Assembly (NCBI GenBank): GCA_022661535.1 | Contig: JAKULF010000003.1 | Span: 1,798,001-1,862,000 of the forward strand | Length of the DNA: 64,000 nt | Source of the DNA: Eutypa lata | Taxonomy: Eukaryota; Ascomycota; Sordariomycetes; Xylariales; Diatrypaceae | Direction of reading: 5' to 3' | In this document: positions 39,020-49,597 of the stretch, in pieces | Numbering within the stretch: the first letter of the stretch is position 1 | How the letters are laid out: each line of letters starts with the position of its first letter | Translations under genes and position numbers: made by a program | The notes under the pieces: generated by a model | Told to the model about the DNA's origin: nothing | Database searches by the model: none | What the model saw: the letters and a program-made list of their open reading frames with translations, nothing else

Positions 39020-40328
39020 CACCTGCTTACTTGGAAACCAGTAGTTATGTATGTAGTGTAGATAGTAGGTATGTAGAACAAAACGTACCCGACGACGAGG
39101 ACAGGCAAAAGGGATCGTCAGGGCCTTCCCGCGTGGTTGCGAGAGACGGGCTTACAAGGAAGGGACTTTATTTTTTTTGTCTACATAGTACGCATGTATG
39201 TAGTTTATGTATGTGTGTATATGTAGGGACGGGGAATTGAAGATCACTCAGGAACGGTTCATTCTGGACGTGACGATCGATCGACCGACCGACCGGTTGG
39301 CAAACCTTAATTTTGCTCGCCGGTTGTGTATGTGTGTGTGTGTTTGTGTGTGGTAGTGGTAGTGGTGTTGGTGGTCTGATCGATCCTTTTCTTCTTCTTT
39401 CGTTAGTTACCTAACTATGTAGGTATGTGATGATGATCTTCTCTTCTTCGTCGAAACCTTCTAGAAGGTTTCTTTGCAGAAACGGTCGGCCTATTTTACT
39501 TTCCTTCTTTCTTTCTTTCTTCCTTCTTCCACCTTCGGGCTGCTCCGGCTGGCTACCTCTCATGCCAGTTTTGCGTTTCCAGGTAACGAATCCTCTTCTC
39601 CGCCCTGCCCGCGCGCCCCCTTTTAGCAGCAACAGTCTGTGTCTATCACTCACTTTGTGCTTTGGTGTCTCGGGCGGGCATCGTACGATATTTAGTTAGG
39701 TAGGTGGTTATGTAGTTAGTTAGGGCCTAGTTACATAGATGTTACTTGCTCGTGCAGCGTACCGCGCGGAATCAGCGCAGGTCGTTCGTTCTTTTTTTTG
39801 TAGGTATGTATGAGAAAATAAAAATGGGTAGATAGATACATGATAGGCTATGTTTGGTTTGAAGAAGAAGAAAGGGTTAAGAGGTTCCGTACAAGCGGTT
39901 TTCCATCCGACCAGCATTTTACTTCTTGTAGGACAACAACTGTACACTTGTAGTGAGCGCAAACGGTCAGTCGAATACACTGCCTTGCAGCTTGTAGAGA
40001 GAGACCCCTGATCTGATAAACCAGGTAGGGATATAGCTAACAGTGTCCATCGACCTCGCGCCGCTGATCATGTTATGATAAGGATAGGCTATCGAAACCC
40101 AATGTAGAATCGACTGATATTTACCTTGATTGCACTTAAGAGAACATACACACGCATTGCCATTGACAGGAATGAGAAAATTAAACACCACAGCATTCCA
40201 CTTCGTATTTCTCTTATTATATCCCCAATAGTTATTGTACAACAAACTCCCATACGCCAATCCTGTTAACCCTTAGTCTACTAAAGAGCCTACGTAAACC
40301 CCCCTTTCTCTGGCACCCCCACCACCCA

Positions 40329-43300
40329 TTACAACACGATCGCCAACTCGGTTCTATCGATGCCCTCCTCGTTCAAGTTGGGATAGTACGGGACCATAGC
40401 ATCGGCGCTCAGCACGTACGCATCGTTGTACAGCCGCCAGTATGGCTGGCGCACTTTGCGGGCTGGGTGGAACAGGCCAGCCCACACGTAGTTCATCACC
40501 AAGCCCGGCCCAACGGCCACGCGGATCGCTTCGATGGCTTCCACGATGCGGTCGATGACGTGCGGGCTGGTCTCGAACAGGTTGGGATATAAAAGGTTGA
40601 GGAGATGAACCATCGCGTCCTCGCAGCCCAAGCCCACCACACCCAAAGCGATGTGCTTGACCACCGACGCTGCCGTCTGACGGTGCACTTGATCTCTGTC
40701 TATCAGGGCGTCTTCGAGCAAAGGTGTCACGGCGTACACGTAGTCCTTCGCCATCTCGCCAATGTACTCGAACAAGAAAGACAGAGACTTGAGCACACCG
40801 TTCTGCACGTTCAGCTCGGGAACCCGGTATTCGTTCATCAGGGCTGGGAGGACCGTGAAAGGAGCACAGGTCTCAGCGACGATACCAATGGCAACAGCCG
40901 TGCACACACGAGACTGCCGTTCCTGTACCCGTAGGTTGTTAAGCAGAGTCGCCAACACATCTTGAGGTCCAATGGCCTTGGCAATGAAACCAAAGGTATT
41001 GTTAGCTGCTCTTCGAATGCCCTTCTTGTGCGCTTTGAGCATGTCCAGTAGCTCGAAGCAGATACGCATCCATTCGCGAGCATTCACGCTTTCAGGGCCG
41101 CGGTCGGCAATACGCCCGACAAGGTCGATGGTGTTCTCTTGGACCTTCTCGTGCCGGTTACGTAGAATAGGGGTCAACCGTGGCAGCAAGTCGCGGATTG
41201 GAGGCTGCATCTGACTGATACCCACAACCGTAACAATAGATCTCAAGGCACCGAGGATAGACCCAAGAACTTCAGGGTACTCTTCACCAAGGTATTCGTA
41301 GAGCACAACACCAAGCTTGCCCATCAGAGCATCTTCGCCGCATTGTTTCATAACCATAGCAATGCGGGAAATCAAGTCGGCAGCCTGTTGACGCACAGTT
41401 GCCGACTTGTTGTTAAGCCGCCAAAGGATGGTGCTGACAATCTGGGGAAGATATGGCTTGCATCGGGTGCCCAGAGCGTTGACAACAGTGCCAAAACCAT
41501 TGAGCATGATGATGTCCTCTACACTTTGCTCCTGGAAGGAATGGAGAATACCATCAATCAAGCGTTCCTCCAGCCTCTCGCTGATATCAGCAGCTCCCAA
41601 ACTGGCCACTACCTTCTCCACCGTTTCGACCGTCATCTTGCGGTATGCTTCGCTCTCATCCTTGAGGTTGACTACTATACGCTCAAGGATCTCGCTGGCA
41701 CCAACTTTCTGCCCGATATCGACCGTGGTCTCAACAACTTGGCGGTAGTTCCGCTTGTCCAGAGCAAGTCGACGAACCCAGAAGCACTTAAAAAATTCAT
41801 CGAGGACATGCTCTTTCAAGTAGCCGGCAGTGACACCTTCAGTCTGTGCGCATTGACTGATAACCTTAAGTGTAACTTTCTTCATCTCGTCGTCGGGAGA
41901 AGAAAATTCTCGAAGCAAGATCTCCATAATCTGGCTCGTGTAGTAATTGGCGTACTCTTCGTCCATTAGGGGTATGATGTATCCGACGGCCTTTAAATAG
42001 GCCGCCAGTCCCTTACCGCGCTGCTTGCGAGCGCCAGTCCAAAGGGGATTCAAGATGTCATCGAAGCTTTCGATACCGTAGGGGTTGGATGCCTCAGCTA
42101 AAGCAGCGATGGCCAAACTAGTGACAGTCCGCACTTTTGTTTGTTCATCGTTCAGGTTTGGGGCAATACAATCCACTAGACCTTTCAGATGAGGCAGCAC
42201 GGCGCAACCCATCAGAATTGGAATCTGTTGGACGATCTTGACACCAGTATGCCTAGCCTGCCACGACTTCTTGCTTCGGCAGACAGCACGGAGGAAAGGT
42301 AAGAGAGCTGGAATACCCAGGGCCGATGCTACGACAGCAAAGGCGCGAGCAGTTGTATTTCGAACGTATTCATCCGAGTGATCAATGTCCGGTCTCATAG
42401 TGCTGATCATTGTGGCAAGACCAGCTGCCTTACTGAGGTTAGAAATAATTTCGCGACCCTCCACGCGAGCATAGTAATCCTGATCGATGAGAAGAGGTTC
42501 GATGACGACCAGGATCTTGTGGACATAAGGACGAACCATGTCATCTAATTTGTATAGGACACGGTCAATGACCTTAACTAGTAGATGGCGTTCTTGGTCC
42601 TCCAACGTTTTCTCCATCAGAAGGGGCAAGATCTGGTTGAACAGAGGGCCAGCGCCGAATTGTCTGGCATTGTCTGTAAGTTGTCTGAGTGCCGTCTTTC
42701 GCATGGGAGGCGTGCCATTCTTGACTTTGAGAAGTAGCCTCATAATCTTGCGTTCTTTCAATTCCTCGACACTCAAACTGTTTTCGTCTGACCCATCCGT
42801 AAGTTTACCAAAGTAAGCCATGTCCTCAGTCTTGAAAAATTGCAAGTCTCCTACACCAGGGATCTCCTTGGGCATCTGACTAGCCCCTACCCTGGCACTG
42901 TCTGGGTCCTGCATCATGAAGCCGCCATAATTCGCTGGCAGGGGAGTAGCTGATGCCCTGTGGATAGGGGCATGGCCAGCAGAGTAACCCTCGGGTGGCT
43001 CAAGGACCTTAAAGCCTTGATCAGGGCCAGGTAGTAGGGCGTCCAGCTCTTCATCACTAAGAAAGCCTGGTGGTGCTGGAAGATCCGTCCCGAAAGAGGG
43101 GGCACCACCACCAACTTGCGAAGTATGCATGGGCGTCACCAAGCCACTGGTCCCAATAGGAGTAGCGGATGGGGCTTGGTCCCATCTCGAGCGCTTCTTC
43201 GCGCCATCGGCACCCATAGTACCTGATAGCGCGGGGGCCTGATCCCACCTAGATCGCTTCGTCTTCGCATCAGGCTCAGGAGTCTGCTCGTCTACAGAGG

Positions 43301-43985
43301 TAGTCGGTACATCCCATCTCTTTTTACGCTTTCGGCCGGCTGTACCTGTGTCGGCTGACTCTGCGTCTGTCTTCTCCTTATCGCCATTCTTGAGTGTCGC
43401 CTGGTGTTCGCCATCGACTTCTTTCCCCCCTCGCTTCGCCTTGATGGCTTCTCTGACGCGTTCCTCCTCTTTCTCCAAATCCCTCCGTTCCATGACTTCT
43501 CGGTATGTGTCACCTTCACCGGCGGCGCCTTCTTGGCCATTTTCCTTGAACGCGTCGGCACGAGTGGGGCTAAGAGCGCGATCAAACTGACGCTTTTGGT
43601 AGTCGGTCATGCGATCGATAATCTTGGTGCTATTCTCACCTCTTCCAGCAAATGGATCGTCTTCCTCAACTCCATTGCCGTGGGCGAACTCATCTATCTG
43701 CGCGCGCGTGGCTGTATATTGACCAACGAGGCGGCGCGAGCTGTCGGCATCTTCCATGTCTTCATCTTCTCCATCCCCGGTAGGGATGGAGGTAAGATAA
43801 CCGGAGTATTTGTCGCCTCCATCACGATCATAGAGTTCCGCGTCGAAGGAATCGGTAAGCTTGGCTTTAGTGTCGGATCGCTGGTCGGCGGAATCAAAAG
43901 CGCGTGATCCCTTCTTTTTAGCAGTGGCGGCTTCGTTGCGCTCCCGCTGGAGCTTCTGGATGGCCTCAAAGTCAGCGTCCGACAT
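40329..43985 (-). CDS. SF3B1: Splicing factor 3B subunit 1 (SF3B1 / Prp10 / Hsh155)
   Basis: A single intronless frame of 1218 residues. The N-terminal third is charged and disordered and carries three U2AF-ligand-type RWD motifs (residues 223-227, 246-251 and 267-272). The p14-binding peptide is visible at about 310-334 ([11 protein letters not shown] and [11 protein letters not shown]). From about 400 to the end lies the superhelix of HEAT repeats, very similar to human SF3B1. Residues equivalent to human cancer hot spots are wild-type: R542 (human R625), K583 (K666) and K617 (K700), with a constant offset of 83. The protein holds the branch-site helix in the U2 snRNP and is the target of pladienolide-type drugs. 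The ATG at 43985 starts the conserved head [13 protein letters not shown]. Its start faces that of the p14-like gene about 1 kb away. Confidence 0.97.
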   Translation of the reverse strand: MSDADFEAIQKLQRERNEAATAKKKGSRAFDSADQRSDTKAKLTDSFDAELYDRDGGDKYSGYLTSIPTGDGEDEDMEDADSSRRLVGQYTATRAQIDEFAHGNGVEEDDPFAGRGENSTKIIDRMTDYQKRQFDRALSPTRADAFKENGQEGAAGEGDTYREVMERRDLEKEEERVREAIKAKRGGKEVDGEHQATLKNGDKEKTDAESADTGTAGRKRKKRWDVPTTSVDEQTPEPDAKTKRSRWDQAPALSGTMGADGAKKRSRWDQAPSATPIGTSGLVTPMHTSQVGGGAPSFGTDLPAPPGFLSDEELDALLPGPDQGFKVLEPPEGYSAGHAPIHRASATPLPANYGGFMMQDPDSARVGASQMPKEIPGVGDLQFFKTEDMAYFGKLTDGSDENSLSVEELKERKIMRLLLKVKNGTPPMRKTALRQLTDNARQFGAGPLFNQILPLLMEKTLEDQERHLLVKVIDRVLYKLDDMVRPYVHKILVVIEPLLIDQDYYARVEGREIISNLSKAAGLATMISTMRPDIDHSDEYVRNTTARAFAVVASALGIPALLPFLRAVCRSKKSWQARHTGVKIVQQIPILMGCAVLPHLKGLVDCIAPNLNDEQTKVRTVTSLAIAALAEASNPYGIESFDDILNPLWTGARKQRGKGLAAYLKAVGYIIPLMDEEYANYYTSQIMEILLREFSSPDDEMKKVTLKVISQCAQTEGVTAGYLKEHVLDEFFKCFWVRRLALDKRNYRQVVETTVDIGQKVGASEILERIVVNLKDESEAYRKMTVETVEKVVASLGAADISERLEERLIDGILHSFQEQSVEDIIMLNGFGTVVNALGTRCKPYLPQIVSTILWRLNNKSATVRQQAADLISRIAMVMKQCGEDALMGKLGVVLYEYLGEEYPEVLGSILGALRSIVTVVGISQMQPPIRDLLPRLTPILRNRHEKVQENTIDLVGRIADRGPESVNAREWMRICFELLDMLKAHKKGIRRAANNTFGFIAKAIGPQDVLATLLNNLRVQERQSRVCTAVAIGIVAETCAPFTVLPALMNEYRVPELNVQNGVLKSLSFLFEYIGEMAKDYVYAVTPLLEDALIDRDQVHRQTAASVVKHIALGVVGLGCEDAMVHLLNLLYPNLFETSPHVIDRIVEAIEAIRVAVGPGLVMNYVWAGLFHPARKVRQPYWRLYNDAYVLSADAMVPYYPNLNEEGIDRTELAIVL

Positions 43986-44993
43986 GATGAATCACTTAGT
44001 CGGCAGCAGTCATGACCTTTCTTATTAAACCGATTAAAATATTGGCAAGGCAGTCGATGGATAGATTGTAAATGGCGGAAGTAGTAAATGCTCGTTGTTA
44101 GATAGATTGAGAAGGTGTGAAGAGACTACTATGTATGTAAGACTACTTGGTAGGTGGAATTGAGGTTTCACGTAAAGTTCGTCGGAAGATTTGATAGCTG
44201 ATTCGCCGCGGATCATTGTGGCGCTAAGTTTTGTTAACTAGCAGATGTGGCTGACAAATATATATACCTAGGTAATTACAAAGTGGCTAGTGCTGCTCAA
44301 CTCACTACACAGTGATTACCTCCTTCTCCCATCATCTAAATTGTATATATTTACCTATGTAGGTAAATACAGTAGGCATTTTCAACTACAGGATAGATCT
44401 ATGCAGTCATACGTTTGCAATGCCTAATAGAAAGTTCAGGCAGTCAGGCATCCAGTGTTGGTTGAAGCCATGCAAAGTTAAACACATGACCCGATAGGTA
44501 TCTAAGTATTGTACCTGAATTAAATTATAACCTTACCTTTGCACTTGCGTACCTTTCTTTACCTTCAGGTCACCTGTTAACAAGTTTCTGAGATCATCAA
44601 GCAAACAACTGTTCATTAACAAGTAGATATTATTACCTAGTTGCAGTCCATTATCGGAGAGAACCGGCAAAAGAAACGAAGTCGAAGCAATACGTAGATA
44701 AATGACCAACAAATGACCTTTTAACACAGACTGACCCACGTGCGATTGCCTAATCCGAACTTAAAGCCGGCCCCACATTTACTCCGATATTCCGCCCTGG
44801 CAATCCTGTCCTCAGGTCTTGGATTCCGTGTATTTCAGTGTCTCTGCGCCTCACATTGAACCCACTCAACTCTTCCGTTTCACGGTTTCTGTGCTGTTAT
44901 CGGCCCCGATCTACCCCCCTACATTCAACAACAATCCATCAATAAACCAAACATTTGGCTTTAGCATTCTCAATCAACTGCCTCCATTGAGAT
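43986..44993. promoter_or_regulatory. Divergent promoter of SF3B1 and the SF3B6-like gene
   Basis: A 1008-bp interval between opposing start codons with no gene inside. It contains a TACCTAGGTA palindrome at 44265-44274 and a 22-bp palindrome at 44348-44369. The small minus frames at 44034-44216 and 44533-44739 show nothing recognisable. Confidence 0.6.
44348..44369. promoter_or_regulatory. 22-bp perfect palindrome in the shared promoter
   Basis: Arms TATTTACCTA (44348-44357) and TAGGTAAATA (44360-44369) separated by TG. It is about 360 bp from the SF3B1 start and 625 bp from the SF3B6-like start. Could be a dimeric transcription-factor site; function is unknown. Confidence 0.4.
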
Positions 44994-45666
44994 ATGAGTC
45001 GCGCCGGAAAGCTTGCCTCCGAGCCCTTGCCGTAAGTACAGAGCGAGAGAGAGAGAGTCACTGTTATCCATCCCTTCATGGAAGCTTACCCATGTTCATT
45101 CGCATTACCAACCTATCACGAGCGTAACATCGATTGCTAACTACATCTATCTAGAGTTCTATTCATAAAGAATCTGAAGTAAGGATACACCATACTCGTC
45201 ATTCCAGCTCATCCGATGATTGACTAACCGTCCACTAGCTACGACGTCGATGACAACGACCTGTACAGGCTCTTCGATCCTAACAAGGAGAAGATCGTTC
45301 GGTATGTCCCTCTCCAACCCACCCCGTTTACTATCGCTGATTGAATATCAATGTCTAGTCAAATCCGAAAGGGGATCTCCGTAGATGCCAAGGGTACTGC
45401 CTACGTCGTGTTCTGGAACGCTGCCGATGCGAAGAACGCCCTTGACAAACTAAATGGCTACAACTTCCAGAATAGATACCTTGTCGGTACGTGTCACGCG
45501 ACCACCCCCTGTCGGGAGACCCCTCCTTTGATAAGCTGATACTAACTGTCTGAAAGTGCTATGGCATCAACCAGAGAAGACCCTCAAGTCCAAGGATACG
45601 AAAGAGGATCTCCAACTCCGCCGCGATAACTTAGCGCATATGAAGGAACAGCATGGTATCGCTTGA
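44994..45666 (+). CDS. SF3B6: SF3B6/p14-like U2 snRNP RRM protein
   Basis: Five exons, 44994-45031, 45155-45178, 45239-45301, 45359-45486 and 45557-45666, with introns of 123, 60, 57 and 70 nt; exon 2 is only 24 nt. The product has 120 residues, matching p14 (about 125 in human). One RRM: RNP2-like VLFIKNL, RNP1-like KGTAYVVFW, then DAKNALDKLNGYNFQNRYLV and VLWHQPEK, the p14 signature, with a basic helical tail ending EQHGIA. p14 sits on SF3B1 and contacts the branch-point adenosine. Differences from usual ascomycete p14: the loop after LF reads DPNKEKIV in place of the usual GKFGPI, two residues longer, and the head is ASEPLP rather than APEVNR. It may be the only p14 or a diverged copy. Every junction keeps frame and follows GT-AG. 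The stop TGA is followed by CAATTA and the same frame continues for 82 codons. Confidence 0.88.
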
Positions 45667-45915
45667 CAATTAGACGGGCCTGCGGACAGGCTCCAGACTT
45701 GCTCTAGAGCAGTGTCTGCAGACCCGTCGTCTTCTTCCTCAACCTCCTCCGCGTCAACCGCCTCGACCATCTCGACTAAGAAACGCTCGAATTTGGCGGT
45801 GGACAACAAGAAGAACAGGCTAGACGACGTCGCCGGGCACGCACGACGCGCCGCCATGAGTCTAGTGCGAGGCATCCGCGTCCCGTACAAATCCAATAAG
45901 CTGTGTATGACTTAA
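45667..45915 (+). other. In-frame open extension after the SF3B6-like stop
   Basis: The frame that ends at TGA 45664-45666 stays open for 82 codons to TAA at 45913-45915. By my count 56 of the 82 codons end in G or C. The encoded stretch has a Ser/Thr-rich part (SSSSSTSSASTAST) and a basic end (KKRSNLAVDNKKNRLDD...). The bases after TGA are CAATTA, which fits the CARYYA readthrough context first described for tobacco mosaic virus. An alternative is a 57-nt intron (45656-45712, GTATCG...GCAG) that would remove the stop and keep frame, though its only branch-like sequence lies very close to the donor. It may equally be a 3' UTR open by chance. Confidence 0.35.
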
Positions 45916-48310
45916 CGCTACGTACTGTACAACTTTTCTTCAGCTATTATGGCATTAAACATACCAAGGCCGAAACAGGCGGTCATCTCAGGTGGTACTT
46001 AGGAGGACTCTCAGGAGCGGCTCTACTTGACAATGACTCTCCTATCTAAGGCTAGCAGTCATTGATCAGGGAGTCGATAAAAGCAGTGGGTGTGTTTTAT
46101 AGGGTTTATTCAGGGCGGTTTTTACAGAATGATACGATACCGGTTGCTTTTTTTTTTCTTGTGTCATTAAGCGCTCTAATATAGAGTGTCATGAGATCCC
46201 TAACCTTCAGATAGGTGTGGACTCAGTTGAGAAACCAAGACACCTACGGGATGCTTTTTTAAGATATCTTTCTCTGCCGGGAAGTAGCAAAGGGATTCTG
46301 AATGCATATCTTCGGTCACAGTTGATCATCAAACTTGTCTTTGGAAATGAACGTAACTCATGGATGATCTTGTGTGAATGCTGTAGTCTAACGAAAGAGT
46401 GCCATGATGAATTGGACGTATTGCCTGCTTTCAGCCGCCTTCTCTGTCAATATTAGTGGAAGGCGTAGCTCTGTTCAATTTTGATTTGACGGCGTATTAT
46501 GAGCACCTCGTTGCTCGACCCCGTTGTTCAGCATGGTGAGCAATACTTGGATTGAGAGATTATATTGAAGATATTGAGAAGGAATATGTAACACTCCTAA
46601 TGATGTGAGTACCCAAAGACGAACCTAAGGCTAGATGGGAACCTAGGCGGAGACTTGATATACTATATGAGGTTGGGTTAGTAGAATATAGAATCCCCCC
46701 TCTCTATCGTATAGACCCTCTAAGTTGCCCGCCGTGAAGCAACTTGTATATATATTGAAGTGCTTTCTTCATGTTAGTAGTAGCACTCGATCTAGGAGCA
46801 GGTACAAGCATGGTGAGAATATGACCAGAAAGCTTCATATCTACAGAGTCACTAATTTGTTCAGCGAATGATGACTACATATTATCCATCAGGGGTTGTG
46901 TTTTTGAAATTGGACACAAGTATCATATTCCGTCGGTTTTGCCCTTCTTGATTCTATACTAAATAATGCCTTTTTAAATAAAAAAATACCAAGCATTTAT
47001 TCATGTTATGAGAAGGCCGTATTCAAGGTGCAGCAAACCAGCTTGGATGGGTCGAACCATTTGCGTTCTCTCGACTTGGCTACTTCTCCGTGACCTTGAA
47101 CTAACCACTATATAGATCCGGCCAGTACAGGTAAGCTTAGGGGTACCTAGCTGGCCCCCGGCAAGCCCGGCATTTGCGGCCCCCACGGGTTCTGCCCGAT
47201 TCCCTTGTCCGCAGCCGTCCTCCGAGACGTTGGACTCGGGAATGATCCACTTCAAGGTCACACAAGCAAACGCCATATCATCCTCCATGACTGGTTGCCT
47301 ACTGTTGTCTAATCAAACCAATCTAAGCTATCTAGGCACACTAGAGTACGTGTTTAGATAACTATGCATGTTGTACCTTTCTTCTCTCTAGGCGTGTGGG
47401 AGCTGAAGGGGGCTGGGTAAAGAGGCGTCCTACATATGTAGGATGGATGAGGCTCGCACAGAAACGGTAAATGTTTTGGAGGCCACAATATCGACAATGC
47501 GATATATTTCTAATTACTTCTTAAGTACGTGTGCCTAAAGCATATTTCAATAATGGAAGCAATGACCCAAACAAATAGAAATGTCGAAATCAAAGAAATT
47601 GTGTCTCATATTAATCCAAACCCAACATTCATTAATAGATAGATCTAGTTAATTACAGAGGCATCTAGTTTTAGTGCTGGACTAGTGTCCAACACCCACT
47701 GTGGCTATGCTAACAGCATTCCGAGGGGCCGGACTTTGAACGCCCTGACACCTGGGCTGCTGGGACGCCCAACAGGGCAGCCAGCGCCAACATTCCCCGC
47801 AGCCCCCCGATCCACAATTAGGGGCTACCTAGTGGTGACGGCGGCTGCCTTTAGCTGAGGTTCATTGTGGTGACAGGTGTGTCACCACCAGTTACCCTTG
47901 TCCTGTCTTCTCGACCGATCAAACCACTCCTATCCCTTCTTGTTCTTCTAAAATCCTCAAACTTCGTACATGCAATTCATTCAAACAAAAATGTTTAGCC
48001 TCTGAGCTTTTAGAGGCATTCTTCTCACTTTCTCTTATACAATTAGGTGTTGTAGGAACGAGTTACGCTTCCTCGGCCGGTTGTAATACTCTTACATCCT
48101 TATAACCAAGGTTGACATTTTTAAAACTCCCAACGTCGATCAGCCGCCAACTGTGCCATCCATCCATCCATATTCTACTCTAGTTATCTACTATCTACTA
48201 CGCCACGTCCTTCCTTCGTCACCACTTTCCTTCCCTTGCCTACCTCTCTTTCTCCCGGTGTCTCGAAAGCCACTCCTTATTCTATTAGATTTACCCGACA
48301 TCCGCAACAG
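45916..48310. other. Intergenic region upstream of the STIMATE-like gene
   Basis: AT-rich from about 46.1 to 47.0 kb with many stops, possibly decayed repeat DNA, although no transposon domain is visible. From 47.1 kb it is more GC-balanced and likely promoter. The frames at 46217-46456 (GTG start) and 47001-47288 (minus) are not convincing. Confidence 0.5.
47867..47888. promoter_or_regulatory. Inverted repeat GTGGTGACA-N4-TGTCACCAC
   Basis: Nine-base perfect arms with a GGTG spacer, 422 bp before the STIMATE-like start. A third half-site GTGGTGAC occurs about 30 bp upstream. Possible dimeric regulator site or RNA hairpin. Confidence 0.35.
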
Positions 48311-49597
48311 ATGTTACCGTCTTCTGTATTGCAAACTACCGCTTCCACGACTATTGCGATACTCCGCGATGCACCAGCGGTGATCGTAGAAGCCTTATCA
48401 GACCCAGTGATCGGCATCGACCTCCCCGTCCCCGCCACCACGACAACTACCATGGCCTCGATGCTAACGACGAGCGCTTCGTCCTTCGCAAGCGCTGTTG
48501 CGACTGCGACGGCAACTGCGACGGCGACTGCGACGGCAATGTCTTCTGCTGACGATTCCGACGATGGGGGCTCAGGCGAGTGCCGGCTGCTCGGTCCTTT
48601 TGCCCTCATTATACAGATCGTGCTTGGTGGTTTAGCTCTCTTGTCCCTAGTTTACAAGCGCTGGCGGGAACGGCCGCAGCGGCCTCTCAAGATCTGGTTC
48701 TTCGATGTCTCGAAGCAGGTCGTTGGCGCTATGCTCGTCCACGTCGCCAACGTATTTATGTCCATCCTCACCAGCGGCCGGGTTACCGTTAAGTTGGACC
48801 CGGCGAGTGTACAGACTATCCAGAGACTTATGCCGAGGGACGAGGACGTATTCATTCCGAACCCATGCTCGCTTTACTTACTAAATTTAGCTATCGATGT
48901 AAGTCCCTCTGTGGTAATACCCATAGGCATCAAATAGAGTGTGCGCTAACTATGTGCGAAGACTACAATTGGTATCCCGATTCTCCTCATCTTACTAAAA
49001 ATCGTAACCGGCCTGGTGGCCTATACGTCTTGGGGTAACCCACGCGAATCGATTCAATCTGGCAACTACGGTCACCCACCAAATGCTTACTGGTGGCTAA
49101 AGCAATCCGTCATCTATTTCTGCGGCCTCTTCGGCATGAAGATTTGCGTCCTCATCATATTCCTAATACTGCCTTGGATATCGCGTATTGGCGACTGGGC
49201 ACTTAAATGGACGGAGGGCAACGAGCGCTTGCAAATCGTTTTCGTCATGATGTTATTCCCGCTCATCATGAATGCGCTACAGTACTACATAATCGATAGC
49301 TTCATCAAGCTCAAGGAGACGACGACTCATGAGAGATTGCCGACAGAAGAGGAAGCGGAACATGATCCGTTCGACGATGCCCTGGTGGAGAGTGATGACG
49401 AGGGGTCCACCAGTGGCGAGAGTAGCGAGAGCATGCGGCTTGCGAAGACGAAGTACTTCAGCAAACCAGGGAGGAAAGCCTCTAGGGACGAGCGCGAGGA
49501 ATATGATCCTGATAGAGATGGCTCGACGACGGCAAAGGCTGATAGCAGCCGAGAGAGAGGGTCTCTGTTGAATAAAGAACTCGTCCCTCCCGAGTGA
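48311..49597 (+). CDS. STIMATE/YPL162C-family multi-pass membrane protein
   Basis: Exons 48311-48898 and 48962-49597 (63-nt intron, GTAAGT...GCGAAG, phase 0) encode 407 residues. After a low-complexity N-terminus (Ser/Thr-rich, an Ala-Thr run at 64-76) the conserved core begins ECRLLGPFALIIQIVLGGLA and continues SLVYKRWRERPQRPLKIWFF then DVSKQVVGAMLVHVANV, the signature of the fungal vacuolar-membrane protein family related to animal STIMATE/TMEM110. Four or five hydrophobic helices are visible, then an acidic cytoplasmic tail with phospho-site-like DDEGSTSGESSES. The animal relative organises ER-plasma-membrane contacts for calcium entry; the fungal role is little known, and the yeast member is placed at the vacuole. 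Start: the frame is open upstream only with TTG, so the first ATG (48311) is used; Met50 is an alternative. If the intron is retained the protein stops after VSPSVVIPIGIK. Confidence 0.85.

Larger units (their letters stand above)
29799..40328. other. 10.5-kb gene-poor region between the FlbC-like gene and SF3B1
   Basis: No confident gene. Numerous microsatellites: GGT at 31907-31926, ACAT at 31767-31790, an 18-base A run at 32085-32102, CA at 35899-35921, GAT at 35393-35417 and CATA at 38966-39019. The apparent frames at 30063-30416, 33719-34181 and 38788-39108 are low-complexity or repeat-driven. SF3B1 terminates toward this region, so only its 3' UTR is expected at the right edge. Confidence 0.55.

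Noticed and set aside
45712..45915. A separate 67-codon gene after SF3B6
   Set aside because: It starts at GTG and lies in the same frame as the upstream gene, so it is better described as part of the in-frame extension.
46100..47000. AT-rich stretch as a RIP-mutated transposon
   Set aside because: Composition is suggestive, but I see no terminal repeat, target duplication or transposase/reverse-transcriptase trace. A dinucleotide RIP index would decide.
48236..48310. Upstream extension of the STIMATE-like frame
   Set aside because: It begins at a TTG; the first in-frame ATG is 48311.
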